A stretch of 64,000 nt of DNA from CAYRTD01 sp964528675 (GCA_964528675.1 CAZGTU010000004.1:1-64000), one strand, 5' to 3'. Counted from the first letter of the stretch, positions 7,017-16,026 are shown. Numbers and translations are program-made. The notes: generated from the letters alone by a model not told the origin.

Positions 7017-8981
7017 CTATTTTTCTCTAAGATACTTTCTTATTTTCTGCATCAAAGCATCCTGCTCTAAAGGTCTGTTTAAGAATTCTATATTTTCATT
7101 CTTTTTCCATTCATTGCTAAAACCGTTGAGCCTCCTTTCACCATAAGCAATAACCGGAAGTTTACTTGTAAAAAAATGCATGATCTCATCAATCCTTTCA
7201 TTGCCAATTATCATTTCACAATTGATAATGACCAGTTTGATCTTTTTATTTCGAGAAGTTTTTTTAACTGCTTCTTCAACACTGCCGGCATGAATAGTAT
7301 TAAGAAGCTCATTGGAGATCAATGATTTAATCCTTTTATAATCATCGCTGCTGTTTTCAGCGATGAGGATGGTCCTGTCAGTTTTCAACTTATGTGCAGG
7401 TTTTTCTTGTTGATCTCTAATAATTTGAACATTGGAAGAGCATGGGATTGAGAAATAAAAGCAGGATCCTTTGCCGGGAGTTGATTCCAACCATATAGAG
7501 CCTCCAAGCTTATGCAAAAGCTTTTTCACAATGGCCAGTCCGAGTCCATTACCTTCATTGATAGCATTTGCCAGACCCTGTCCCTGTCGGAAGGGTTTAA
7601 AAATTTCCTTTTGGTTTTTATCACTGATCCCAATACCGGTATCTTTCACCGAAAAGCTTATAAAATCCTTATCCGGAAGAACATCAAGAATTACAAAACC
7701 CTTTTCGGTATATTTAAAAGCATTATCAAGCAGGTATTTGAGAATCTGAAAAAGTCTGGACATATCTGTTTCCAGATAAATTTCCTCTTCATTTTTCTCA
7801 AGATTGTTAACGAAGATTACATTTTCAGAAGTCTCTTTCAGACCGTAGTTTTTAATAAAATTATCCAGTTCGGCATTCAGGTTAAACTTTCCAATTTCTA
7901 TGGTAGATACACCGGAGTCGAGTTTTGACATTTCAACGATCTTGTCAATCGTATGCATAAGCCGGTTCCCGCTTTTTTTGATTATCTCCAGGAACTTCTT
8001 CCTCTGGTCTATTGAAAGATTTTCTTTTTCGAGAAGATTTGCAAAACCCAGCAATCCATTCATGGGGGTTCTTATTTCATGGCTCATATTTTCGAGAAAT
8101 GCTGTTTTTAAGCGTTCAGATTCTTCAGCTTTCTCTTTTGCCCGAATAAGTTCTTTCTCCATTTTTTTTCTTACCGTAATATCATCAACTGTAGCCAGAT
8201 ATAGGGGTTTGCCATGTTTTTGCACATGAGATGTGGAAATCAATATTGTTCTTCTTTGAACTTTCCCATCATTCAGATAACTCAGGCTTATCTCTTTCTT
8301 GTTAATTTCTTCATTATCGTGAATGGTTCTCTCAAATACCTCTCTTAATATACATTCTGCACAGGATCTATTCGGGCTTCTCACCGTTTTAATCATTGTC
8401 TCTTCTACACAGTTCAGAACTTCACAAAGGTTTTGGCCAATAATTTCTGATTCCGAAAGTTTAAAGGCAATTAAACCTTTATTATTTATTCTGATTATTC
8501 TTTGTTCTGAATCAAGAAGGGCAACTATAGAAGGTACATTGTCGAATATTGCTTTTAATTCAGATTCATTTCCCAGAGCAGTATTACGGGCCATTAAAAT
8601 CTCTTCCTCATAGTTGCTTAAAGTCACCTGATTATGTTGTGAGCTTAAGAAAAAATACAGAATTATTTTATGGTTTATATCTTCAATTTTACACTCTTGC
8701 TCTTTCTTTAAAACAGGTATTAATTTTCCATTTTTGTGCCGTAAATTGCAGATTTCAAGCTCTTCTCCAAATACGGAATCAAAATCTGTATCTTTCTCCT
8801 GTTCAAAATGAACTTCTGTCATTCCGAATAACTCATAATTTTGATATCCGGTAAGTTTACAAAACTCTTTATTGAAAAAGATTGGCATATCATGGTCATC
8901 GAGCAGAATTGCTGCAGTGGGCAATTCACTAATTTTTTTATGTATGGTGGAAATTGATTTCTTATTTCCTTCAGTTTTCAT
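7017..8981 (-). CDS. PAS hybrid sensor histidine kinase with degenerate receiver
   Basis: This 654-residue cytoplasmic sensor kinase has no membrane segment. In order it carries PAS 1 (about 17-112), PAS 2 (about 140-275), HisKA with His301 (NMSHEIRTPMNG), a HATPase_c domain with N box (LLDNAFKYTE), DTGIGIS and GNGLGLAI, and a C-terminal receiver-like domain (about 535-650). In that receiver the phospho-acceptor position reads LVIINCEM (Asn instead of Asp) and the conserved Lys is Arg (LNRPLE), so it is probably not phosphorylated. PAS 2 holds four close cysteines (186, 191, 207, 210). The separate receiver encoded downstream probably takes the phosphate. The signal is unknown, with redox or metal sensing as one possibility. 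Confidence 0.9.
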   Translation of the reverse strand: MKTEGNKKSISTIHKKISELPTAAILLDDHDMPIFFNKEFCKLTGYQNYELFGMTEVHFEQEKDTDFDSVFGEELEICNLRHKNGKLIPVLKKEQECKIEDINHKIILYFFLSSQHNQVTLSNYEEEILMARNTALGNESELKAIFDNVPSIVALLDSEQRIIRINNKGLIAFKLSESEIIGQNLCEVLNCVEETMIKTVRSPNRSCAECILREVFERTIHDNEEINKKEISLSYLNDGKVQRRTILISTSHVQKHGKPLYLATVDDITVRKKMEKELIRAKEKAEESERLKTAFLENMSHEIRTPMNGLLGFANLLEKENLSIDQRKKFLEIIKKSGNRLMHTIDKIVEMSKLDSGVSTIEIGKFNLNAELDNFIKNYGLKETSENVIFVNNLEKNEEEIYLETDMSRLFQILKYLLDNAFKYTEKGFVILDVLPDKDFISFSVKDTGIGISDKNQKEIFKPFRQGQGLANAINEGNGLGLAIVKKLLHKLGGSIWLESTPGKGSCFYFSIPCSSNVQIIRDQQEKPAHKLKTDRTILIAENSSDDYKRIKSLISNELLNTIHAGSVEEAVKKTSRNKKIKLVIINCEMIIGNERIDEIMHFFTSKLPVIAYGERRLNGFSNEWKKNENIEFLNRPLEQDALMQKIRKYLREK

Positions 8982-9102
8982 TTTTAATTTCCCCTCTGTC
9001 CGAGTTCATGGATTGATTTAAAATGCAATCGCAAAACTAGCTTGATGTGATTTTAATTTCAATAAGGAAATTCCTTAAAATGAGGAGGGGAATTTTTATT
9101 TT

Positions 9103-9141
9103 ATTAGACCTTCGAGGTTTTAAAAACCTCGAAGGTCTAAT
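9103..9141. repeat. 39-bp near-perfect palindrome
   Basis: Two perfect 19-bp arms (ATTAGACCTTCGAGGTTTT and its complement) are separated by one base. The palindrome touches the stop codon of the LuxR-type regulator. No T-run follows, so it is not a classic terminator. It resembles dispersed intergenic palindromes (AAAACCTCGAAGGTC type) that I recall from Bacteroidota genomes. It may still form the 3' end of the mRNA. Confidence 0.8.
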
Positions 9142-9797
9142 CAATTATCCAGCGTAGTCAACCCCGACCTGATCGCATATTTTGTAAGCTCCGGAAGGGT
9201 GTAAAGCTCGAGTTTATCCATGATGTTTTTCCGATGGGCATCCACCGTTTTTCGACTGAGAAACAATTTTTCAGCGATTTCCCGGGATGAATTCCCTTCT
9301 GCAATCAATTGCAGGATCTCTCTTTCCCTTCCGGAGAGCTCCGGTTTTTCCTTTAAATTGTCATCCTGAAGAAACTCATCAATAATTAAATTGGAAACTT
9401 CCTGACAGATGTATTTCTGTCCGGCTATGACTGTTTTGATGGCATTGATCAATTCAGATGATTCCACATCTTTTTGGAGATATCCTGAAGCTCCGGCTCT
9501 TAACATTCCCGAAACAAATTGCCGGTCGGTATACATGGACAGAGCGATTACTCGGATTTTAGAATTTTCTTTTCTTATGGTCCTGGTGGCTTCAATCCCA
9601 TTTAATCCCGGCATACTCACATCCATAATTACCACCCGGGGGGCATACTTTTTACACATTTTTATAGCCTCCCGGCCCTCCGTGGCCTCCGCTACAACCC
9701 TGAAGCCTGAGTTCTTCTCGATAATCGTGCGTATACCTTCGCGAATTAAACGATGATCATCAGCAAGAATGATGGTAACTTCTTCTTTTTTAATCAT
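9141..9797 (-). CDS. NarL/FixJ-type response regulator
   Basis: This 218-residue protein has a receiver domain (1-120) with acidic residues LADDH and phospho-acceptor Asp59 (VVIMDVSMPG), then a LuxR-type HTH (about 150-212: ELSGREREILQLIAEG ... SRKTVDAHRKNI). It is the DNA-binding partner of the HisKA_3 kinase whose gene ends 4 nt inside its start (overlap 9794-9797), indicating translational coupling. Such pairs control small regulons, and no target site was identified here. Confidence 0.93.
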   Translation of the reverse strand: MIKKEEVTIILADDHRLIREGIRTIIEKNSGFRVVAEATEGREAIKMCKKYAPRVVIMDVSMPGLNGIEATRTIRKENSKIRVIALSMYTDRQFVSGMLRAGASGYLQKDVESSELINAIKTVIAGQKYICQEVSNLIIDEFLQDDNLKEKPELSGREREILQLIAEGNSSREIAEKLFLSRKTVDAHRKNIMDKLELYTLPELTKYAIRSGLTTLDN

Positions 9798-11515
9798 GAA
9801 GTTGATTTATTTATTAAAGGTATAAAAATCTCTGAACGGCATCCTTTACCAGGTGCAGAATCTATTGAGAATGACCCGGAAAGATTTTTTATACGTTCCT
9901 TTACTGCGAAAATCCCGAATCCTGTTCTTTTGTTCTTATCCGACAATATTGATAGATTGAAACCTTTACCGTCATCTTCCAGCACTATATCAAGGCCCTC
10001 GCCAGATTTATAAAAGTATATCGATATTTTGTCTGCATTTGCATGTTTCACCGAATTATACATCAACTCCTGTATTATCCTGAATAATAAAATAAGTTCG
10101 GAATCCGGTAACTTTATTTTATCGAATTCAGAATGGAAACTGGTACGTATTTTATTTTCAGAGGCGATTTTTTCCGTTAGCCAATGCATCGTTTCTATAA
10201 TACCAAGCTCATATAAAATTGGTGGACTCAGATCATAGGTGATTTTCCGGGAATTATTCAGCGCTTCTGTTATCAGTTTATAAATGATTTCTATCTGTGC
10301 TTTAAAATGACCATTTTTTGATCCTGGCAACATTTCCTTTAATTTCATCTTTGATACCACAAGGGATTGACTTAAATGGTCATGAATATTTGATGCGATT
10401 TCCTTTCTTTGCTTCTCTTCACTTAAAGAAAGTTCAATGGTCAGTTGTTTAAGCGAATCCTGGTATTCCTCAAGTTGTCTTTCTGCATTTTTTATTGCCG
10501 TGATATCCCTTACCACACTTACTACTCCCTGGCGCCATCCTTTTTTATCCTGAATGGCAGTAACCGTGTTTTCTGTTTCAAACACCTCCCCATTTTTGCG
10601 TTTCATTTTATATTCGGTCTGGAAAATTCCTCCCTGATTCAGCTCGGGATCAGATTGTTCTGCAAACTTTTTATACATTTCACTATTAACATGAAGATCG
10701 GCGGTATTCATGCCTATTAGTTCTTTCCTTTTATAGTCGAATAGTTCTGCAGCCACTTCATTTGCCAGCATTATGGATCGGTTTTTCGGGTTAATTACAA
10801 AAACTGCTTCATTAAGGTTGTTAATGGTTTTTTCAAGCAAATTTTTGGTGTCTGCCAGCTCCTTTTCTGCAAGCGTTTGTCGCGTAATGTCCCGTCCGAT
10901 TCCGAAAACAAGGTTTTCCTCATTTAAGGGTATTACATTCCATGAAAGATAACAATAACCGTCTCCTTTCTTTTTAAACCTGTGAACAAAAGATAAACTG
11001 GCTTCTCCTTTTATTAAAAGCTCATTTCTTTTTTGCGATCGCTCAACATCTTCGGGATGAATAAAATCAATCCAGGGATTGGTCATTAATTCCTCATCCG
11101 TCCACCCCAGTTTACGACCCCAGGCAGGATTGAGCTTAGTTATATAACCATCATAATTAACGGTGGCAATTAGTTCTTCTGAGTTGTTGAAAATTAAATT
11201 CAGGTCTCTTTGGACTTTCGACTCTTCCTCTTTTAAATGGCTTAGTCTTTGTTTCTGGTCTCTAAGTTGTTTTATGTAATTTTGTTTTTGGCTTATCTCA
11301 TTAAAAACCAGGTAAAATATTAAAAAGGTGGTAAAAAGAATGAAAATGGCTCCCTTAAGGGATTGAAGTTGATGGAGCTTTTCTGTGTCAGCAGTATCCT
11401 TTACAAATTGCATGACCACCCAATCAGAGAAAAGAACATATAATATCCCCAGTGTCATAAAAACAGCAGCAATCTTTATGGCAGGAAAGAAGCTGTTTTC
11501 CTTATTTTTTTCCAT
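9794..11515 (-). CDS. Membrane PAS sensor histidine kinase (HisKA_3)
   Basis: This 573-residue kinase has two N-terminal membrane helices (about 13-33 and 53-72) enclosing a short loop. A coiled coil (75-105), two PAS domains (about 106-215 and 228-342), a HisKA_3 dimerisation helix with His378 (SNIHDHLSQSL) and a HATPase domain (YNSVKHANADK, DDGKGF, TGFGIFAVKER) follow. The architecture is that of NarX/DegS-like kinases paired with LuxR-type regulators, and its regulator follows with a 4-nt overlap. The gene is transcribed divergently from sucD across a 232-nt spacer. The short extracytoplasmic loop suggests sensing by the membrane or PAS domains. Confidence 0.93.
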   Translation of the reverse strand: MEKNKENSFFPAIKIAAVFMTLGILYVLFSDWVVMQFVKDTADTEKLHQLQSLKGAIFILFTTFLIFYLVFNEISQKQNYIKQLRDQKQRLSHLKEEESKVQRDLNLIFNNSEELIATVNYDGYITKLNPAWGRKLGWTDEELMTNPWIDFIHPEDVERSQKRNELLIKGEASLSFVHRFKKKGDGYCYLSWNVIPLNEENLVFGIGRDITRQTLAEKELADTKNLLEKTINNLNEAVFVINPKNRSIMLANEVAAELFDYKRKELIGMNTADLHVNSEMYKKFAEQSDPELNQGGIFQTEYKMKRKNGEVFETENTVTAIQDKKGWRQGVVSVVRDITAIKNAERQLEEYQDSLKQLTIELSLSEEKQRKEIASNIHDHLSQSLVVSKMKLKEMLPGSKNGHFKAQIEIIYKLITEALNNSRKITYDLSPPILYELGIIETMHWLTEKIASENKIRTSFHSEFDKIKLPDSELILLFRIIQELMYNSVKHANADKISIYFYKSGEGLDIVLEDDGKGFNLSILSDKNKRTGFGIFAVKERIKNLSGSFSIDSAPGKGCRSEIFIPLINKSTS

Positions 11516-11692
11516 GGTTTAGAATTTAGCACCTGGTCCTCATTAAAAAATGTAGCTCGTAAAGATTCCTAATCAAGGATGTTTTGCATGATAAAATAAG
11601 GTTTCCCTTACGTTAAGAGAACCAAACAGCTAAGCTTTAGTTCAATTACCAAAGGGGATAAATAAACTCCTGATCTGTGCTAACCACTTCCC

Positions 11693-11724
11693 TTTGCAAA
11701 TATTCAATTATTAAATTACTTTTG
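11693..11724 (+). promoter_or_regulatory. Bacteroidota-type promoter of sucD
   Basis: TTTG at 11693-11696, a 20-nt spacer and TACTTTTG at 11717-11724 match the -33/-7 consensus of the Bacteroidota primary sigma factor exactly. Transcription would start near 11730, giving a leader of roughly 18 nt before the ATG at 11748. Confidence 0.75.
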
Positions 11725-11747
11725 GACTTATTTTAAAATCAGAAAAA

Positions 11748-12617
11748 ATGAGTGTTTTGTTAAACAAAGAAAATAAAGTTATTGTCCAGGGATATACTGG
11801 TAGCGAAGGTTCCTTTCATGCCCAGCAAATGATGGATTACGGCACCGATGTTGTTGGTGGAGTAACCCCGGGTAAAGGAGGAACAGAACATCTCGGGAAA
11901 CCCGTATTTAATACTGTCAGTGAAGCAGTTGAAAAGGCAGGAGCTGACACATCGGTTATATTTGTCCCTCCTGCTTTTGCTGCCGATGCAATTATGGAAG
12001 CTGCCAGCGCCGGGATCAAACTAATCGTATGTATTACAGAAGGGATCCCTGTTTCCGATATGGTAAAAGTAAAAGAATACCTTTGCGATAAAGACACTCA
12101 TCTTATAGGTCCGAATTGTCCCGGTATTATCACTCCTGGTGAAGCAAAAGTGGGTATTATGCCCGGGTTTATTCATAAGAAGGGTGTTGTTGGTATTGTT
12201 TCCCGTTCAGGAACCCTTACCTACGAGGCTGTTGACCAGGTTACCAAAGAAGGGCTAGGGCAATCTACCTGCATAGGTATAGGAGGTGATCCAATAGTGG
12301 GAACAACTACTCTGGATGCAATCAAGCTCCTTATGGAAGATGATCAGACCAAAGGCATTATTATGATCGGGGAGATCGGCGGAAATATGGAGGCTGATGC
12401 TGCTAACTGGATCAAAGAAAACGGAACCAAACCTGTTGTAGGGTTCATTGCAGGTCAAACCGCACCGAAAGGTCGAAGAATGGGGCATGCCGGGGCTATC
12501 ATAGGCGGAAAAGGAGATACTGCCGCAGCAAAAATGGAAATAATGAGGGAATGCGGCATTGAAGTGGTTGAGTCTCCAGCCGGTATTGGGAAAACAATTG
12601 CATCTCTCATCAAATAG
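11748..12617 (+). CDS. sucD: Succinate-CoA ligase (ADP-forming) subunit alpha
   Basis: The alpha subunit binds CoA and carries the phospho-histidine in the TCA-cycle step that interconverts succinyl-CoA and succinate with nucleotide phosphorylation. The 289-residue protein has the CoA-binding Rossmann domain (VQGYTGSEGSFHAQQM near 14-29), GPNCPGI, GIVSRSGTLTYE and the phospho-His loop GHAGAIIGGKGD (His about 246), all at normal spacing. The partner beta subunit gene sucC is not in this window. In several Bacteroidota the two genes are separate, so this alone is not unusual. A consensus promoter lies directly upstream. Confidence 0.96.
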   Translation: MSVLLNKENKVIVQGYTGSEGSFHAQQMMDYGTDVVGGVTPGKGGTEHLGKPVFNTVSEAVEKAGADTSVIFVPPAFAADAIMEAASAGIKLIVCITEGIPVSDMVKVKEYLCDKDTHLIGPNCPGIITPGEAKVGIMPGFIHKKGVVGIVSRSGTLTYEAVDQVTKEGLGQSTCIGIGGDPIVGTTTLDAIKLLMEDDQTKGIIMIGEIGGNMEADAANWIKENGTKPVVGFIAGQTAPKGRRMGHAGAIIGGKGDTAAAKMEIMRECGIEVVESPAGIGKTIASLIK

Positions 12618-12769
12618 CAAGAGGAAGATAATACATCTTTATTTGCATCAGATTCACAATAAAATATTTAACTATTGTTCTTAATTGAGTGAACAATTAG
12701 TCCGCTACAATTGTAAGAAAACATTCCTTAATATTATTTCTAAGTACGAAATCCAGTTCTTAAAAAACA

Positions 12770-13522
12770 GTGAACATCAGACAAAATATCAAAAGAGCAG
12801 CTACTATTATCAAAAAATCAAAGCATTGCACTGCTTTCACCGGAGCGGGAATATCTGTGGAAAGTGGGATACCCCCGTTCAGGGGGCCTGACGGCATATG
12901 GGCAAAATATGATCCCACTGTTCTGGAGATCGATTATTTCCATCAACATCCTAAAGAAAGCTGGGAAGCCATTCGGGATATATTTTATAACCATTTTCAT
13001 AAAGCAGCCCCTAATTCTGCACACATAGCGGTTGCCAGATTGGAGCAAGAAGGTATAATTAAAGCAATCATCACCCAGAACATTGACAATCTACACCAGG
13101 AGGCAGGCAGTGAGGTTGTCTGGGAGTATCACGGCAATTACAAACGGCTGGTATGCCCGAAATGTGGAGATTTTACGGAAGCATCTCCCTCAATTCTGGA
13201 AGAAATACCGCCCCGATGTGAAAAAGATCAGACTGTGCTGAAGCCTGACTTTATTTTTTTTGGTGAGCCCATCCCACAAAAGGCGAATGAGGCTTCCTAT
13301 CATGAGGCATCGGTTGCAGATGTTTTTATCCTTGTAGGCACTACCGGGGAGGTCATGCCCGCCAATTTGATCCCACGCATGGCCAAGCAAAACGGAGCCA
13401 CTATCATTGAAATCAATCCGGAACCCTCAGCCTACACCTATGAGGTTAGCGATATATTTTTGAAGGGAAGGGCAGGGGAGGTGTTGCCGGAGTTGGTCGA
13501 AGAGGTGATCGGTAATCGGTAA
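12770..13522 (+). CDS. Sir2-family NAD-dependent protein deacylase
   Basis: This 250-residue sirtuin probably removes acyl groups from lysines using NAD. Family motifs are visible: FTGAGISVESGIPPFRG (about 25-41), TQNIDNLHQEAG and the catalytic His in WEYHGNYK. NAD-binding GTTGEVMPA and NPEPS follow. The zinc-binding module has CPKC, but the second pair reads RCEKD where CxxC is expected, so one ligand is missing or replaced by Asp. The only plausible start before the NAD motif is GTG at 12770. It lies 150 nt downstream of sucD and could be co-transcribed with it. Substrates cannot be inferred. Confidence 0.93.
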   Translation: MNIRQNIKRAATIIKKSKHCTAFTGAGISVESGIPPFRGPDGIWAKYDPTVLEIDYFHQHPKESWEAIRDIFYNHFHKAAPNSAHIAVARLEQEGIIKAIITQNIDNLHQEAGSEVVWEYHGNYKRLVCPKCGDFTEASPSILEEIPPRCEKDQTVLKPDFIFFGEPIPQKANEASYHEASVADVFILVGTTGEVMPANLIPRMAKQNGATIIEINPEPSAYTYEVSDIFLKGRAGEVLPELVEEVIGNR

Positions 13523-13544
13523 TCAGTTGCGCCGTGCTAATAGT

Positions 13545-14170
13545 CGATAGTGGTGGGTTTTTTCGTCATTGCCTCTTCTAATAGTCAGTGGAAAATGCAT
13601 GTCATTCCGAACTTCGGTTACTGAACGGCGGTTACTGAGCGACAGTCGAAGTAAGTCGAAGTAGTGAGTAATCTCTCAATCCGGAGGATTGGTATTTCTG
13701 TCTGCAGATTTATTTAGGCGCTTACTTCTAATATTCATGTTTTTTTTGCCAGAATATTTTGAAGCACCTTCTCTAGGATAATCCCTATAGGAGCTACAGG
13801 GGCATGAAAAATATTTCAACTTTAAAAATTTGTTTGGTTCTGGCTTGTCCAGGTTAGGGTTTACACATTATTTAGGCAAGAGCCGAAAAGGAAAACTTGT
13901 TTTAAAACGTAAAACCAGTAAAAAGAAGTTCAAGCAAGCACTATCAGGCATGGAAGACTTCATCAAAAGCAATCGGCACAGACGTATCAAAGATCTCATT
14001 TCTGAGGTTAATGTAAAGCTACGCAGGTGTATCCTCCATAGTTCGCTGAAGTCACTTCGGTCGCTTCGAACGCTTAACTCGCTTCAATCGCCCAGTCTCT
14101 ATAACTAAGTTTCCTTCAAGCCCGATATATAGCCTCCATGGTCCATCGTCCATGGTCCACCCCATGTTGC
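13545..14170. other. Repeat-rich spacer between sir2 and fabG
   Basis: About 700 nt without an intact gene. It holds G+C-richer short repeats with CGAAGTAAGTCGAAGTA-type motifs (13600-13680), the remnant of a group II intron reverse transcriptase (13830-14030), a CGCTTCGAACGCTTAACTCG-like block (14040-14095) and an imperfect GTCCATGGTCCA repeat (14135-14162). It reads like a graveyard of short dispersed repeats. Confidence 0.6.
13830..14030 (+). pseudogene. Remnant of group II intron reverse transcriptase/maturase
   Basis: The frame LGFTHYLGKSRKGKLVLKRK continuing into KTSKKKFKQALSGMEDFIK and NRHRRIKDLISEVNVKLR matches the junction of the RT and maturase (domain X) regions of group II intron-encoded proteins. 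Only about 65 residues remain of a protein of 400-500. The upstream FDF-type start of this block and the downstream GYYNYYG-like part are missing, and the frame runs into unrelated Ser/Leu-rich sequence. I saw no intron domain V nearby. It is a dead fragment. The family assignment is by motif recognition. Confidence 0.65.
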
Positions 14171-14197
14171 ATATTTCAAGAAACTTTCCAATATTTG
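14166..14197 (+). promoter_or_regulatory. Probable fabG promoter
   Basis: GTTG at 14166-14169, a 20-nt spacer and AATATTTG at 14190-14197 resemble the -33/-7 consensus with one mismatch in each box. The ATG follows 22 nt later. Confidence 0.4.
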
Positions 14198-14219
14198 CAC
14201 CAAACAAAATAAAAAAAAT

Positions 14220-14966
14220 ATGAGCTTATTAAAGGGTAAAACTGCTATAATTACCGGTGCTGCAAGGGGTATCGGTCGTCAAATTGCCGTTTCCATGGCG
14301 AAAGAAGGTGCAAATATCGCCTTCACCGATCTTAACATGGATGAAAACATGGAATCACTGGAAAAGGAGTTGTCCGAATTCGGTGTGAGTGCAAAAGGCT
14401 ATGCATCAGATGCCAGCGATTTTGATCAAACTCAGCAAGTAGTTGAAGATATTCAAAAGGAGTTTGGAAGCATTGATGTTCTTGTGAACAATGCAGGAAT
14501 AACCCGCGATACACTTTTAATGAGAATGGATGAGGAAACCTGGGATATGGTAATCAAGGTAAATCTGAAATCTGTTTTTAATTTCACCAAAGGGGTACAA
14601 CGATATATGCTTAAACAAAGATCCGGGTCGATTATAAATATGAGTTCGGTTGTTGGTGTATCCGGTAACGCAGGACAGACCAATTATTCAGCCTCCAAGG
14701 CAGGTATTATTGGATTTACCAAGTCTACCGCAAAAGAACTGGGTGCAAGAGGAGTAAGAAGCAATGCGATTGCTCCGGGATTTATCATCACCGATATGAC
14801 AGCCAGGCTTTCCGAGGAAGTGAAAGAACAGTGGATCAATGGCATCCCTCTCAAGAGGGGAGGCACCCCGGAAGATGTTGCCAATGTTTGCATTTTCCTG
14901 GCTTCCGATCTTTCTTCCTATGTGAATGGCCAGGTGATAAATGTATGTGGCGGAATGAACACATAA
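14220..14966 (+). CDS. fabG: 3-oxoacyl-ACP reductase
   Basis: FabG reduces 3-ketoacyl-ACP with NADPH in type II fatty acid elongation. The 248-residue SDR protein shows the nucleotide-binding TGAARGIGR (12-20), NNAGITRD, the catalytic Ser (NMSSVVG), and Tyr/Lys in YSASKAG, then the C-terminal NVCGGMNT. Length and motif spacing match FabG closely. Some SDRs of this size serve other ketoreductions, but the PGFIITDMT segment is FabG-like. The other fab genes are not adjacent. Confidence 0.92.
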   Translation: MSLLKGKTAIITGAARGIGRQIAVSMAKEGANIAFTDLNMDENMESLEKELSEFGVSAKGYASDASDFDQTQQVVEDIQKEFGSIDVLVNNAGITRDTLLMRMDEETWDMVIKVNLKSVFNFTKGVQRYMLKQRSGSIINMSSVVGVSGNAGQTNYSASKAGIIGFTKSTAKELGARGVRSNAIAPGFIITDMTARLSEEVKEQWINGIPLKRGGTPEDVANVCIFLASDLSSYVNGQVINVCGGMNT

Positions 14967-15030
14967 TATGATTTATTGTTGACTGAAAAATAGCCACTTT
15001 TTATTATCTTCGGCTCAGTTTCAGATCAAC

Positions 15031-16026
15031 ATGAAAACCTATATAAAAAAAGTATTTAATTTTCTTTTCCCGGTACTTCTGTTAAGCTCCTGTGTACCGG
15101 GGAAAGAAATTGTATTTGATTCCCTGTCACCTGCGCCTTATACTCTGCCTGATAATACCGAAAAGGTTGTTGTGCTCAATTCAAGCTATACCCCGGAATA
15201 TGACACCCTCGATTTCAATGTGTTAAGAAATCTGGAAGAAGATGAGCAGTTTATCATTGACACCTTAATCATTAATAACATCTTCAATGGTTTCTTTTTT
15301 GTGGCTGACCAATCGCCTCTCCCGGGTCTGGAAAACTCTGTATATGTAGAAGAAAGAAGTGAAGATACCACCTATTTTCTGAAACCTTTATCAAATCAAA
15401 GCATACGCTTTTTGCTAAGGGAGTTTCGGGCTGATGTGGTTGTTTCCCTTGAATATTACGGGATGAATTATGATTATTATCATCAATCACCGATTTTAAA
15501 TGACCTTGATTATTTAGAACACCAGGCCTTTCTTAGCCTTGACCGTGCGTTATTATGGAGAATATACTCCGACACCGGTATGATGAAAGAAGTGAACATG
15601 AGGGATACATTATACTGGCGAGGATTCGGTTATAACCAGGATGATGCAATGGAAGATCTGCCGGACCTCACCCAGGTCATTAAAGAAAGTTTCTGGTTTG
15701 CCGGTGAGATATTTGCCAGTAAATTATCTCCTACCTGGGAAGAAACCCAGAGAAGTTATTTCTGGCTGACCGATCGTGGAATAGATCAGTCACTTGAACC
15801 TTCATATTTGCGTGAAATTGTCTCGGAACGCACTGGACTTAAAGCCTATAAAGCTTATTTTAATCTGTCTATATATCATGAAAGACAGGGAGAGGTAAAC
15901 GAAGCCCTGAAATACATGAATAAAGCTCTTGAAATACGTCCCGGTGCAGCCCTGGCCAAGTTTTACAGGAAAAAATTACTGGAAAAAGTAAAAGAATTTG
16001 AAAAGTTAAAGGAACAGATGGATTAA
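15031..16026 (+). CDS. Lipoprotein with C-terminal TPR (DUF6340-like)
   Basis: This 331-residue protein begins with a lipoprotein signal peptide (FPVLLLSSC lipobox, Cys about 21). The middle part, with VVVLNSSYTPEYDT and a block like MKEVNMRDTLYW, resembles Bacteroidota lipoproteins of unknown function that I associate with DUF6340. A single TPR-like helical pair (KAYFNLSIYHERQGEVNEAL to ALEIRPGAA) closes the protein, followed by a charged coiled coil. It probably sits on the outer or inner membrane facing the periplasm. It precedes the Ste24-like protease by 46 nt and may share its transcript. Function unknown. Confidence 0.7.
   Translation: MKTYIKKVFNFLFPVLLLSSCVPGKEIVFDSLSPAPYTLPDNTEKVVVLNSSYTPEYDTLDFNVLRNLEEDEQFIIDTLIINNIFNGFFFVADQSPLPGLENSVYVEERSEDTTYFLKPLSNQSIRFLLREFRADVVVSLEYYGMNYDYYHQSPILNDLDYLEHQAFLSLDRALLWRIYSDTGMMKEVNMRDTLYWRGFGYNQDDAMEDLPDLTQVIKESFWFAGEIFASKLSPTWEETQRSYFWLTDRGIDQSLEPSYLREIVSERTGLKAYKAYFNLSIYHERQGEVNEALKYMNKALEIRPGAALAKFYRKKLLEKVKEFEKLKEQMD

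Noticed and set aside
11748..12617. sucD without sucC as an anomaly
   Set aside because: Separate sucC and sucD genes occur in several Bacteroidota, so this is not strong evidence of rearrangement.
12685..12891. 68-codon plus-strand frame overlapping the Sir2 start
   Set aside because: It overlaps the Sir2 N-terminus in another frame and has no family features.
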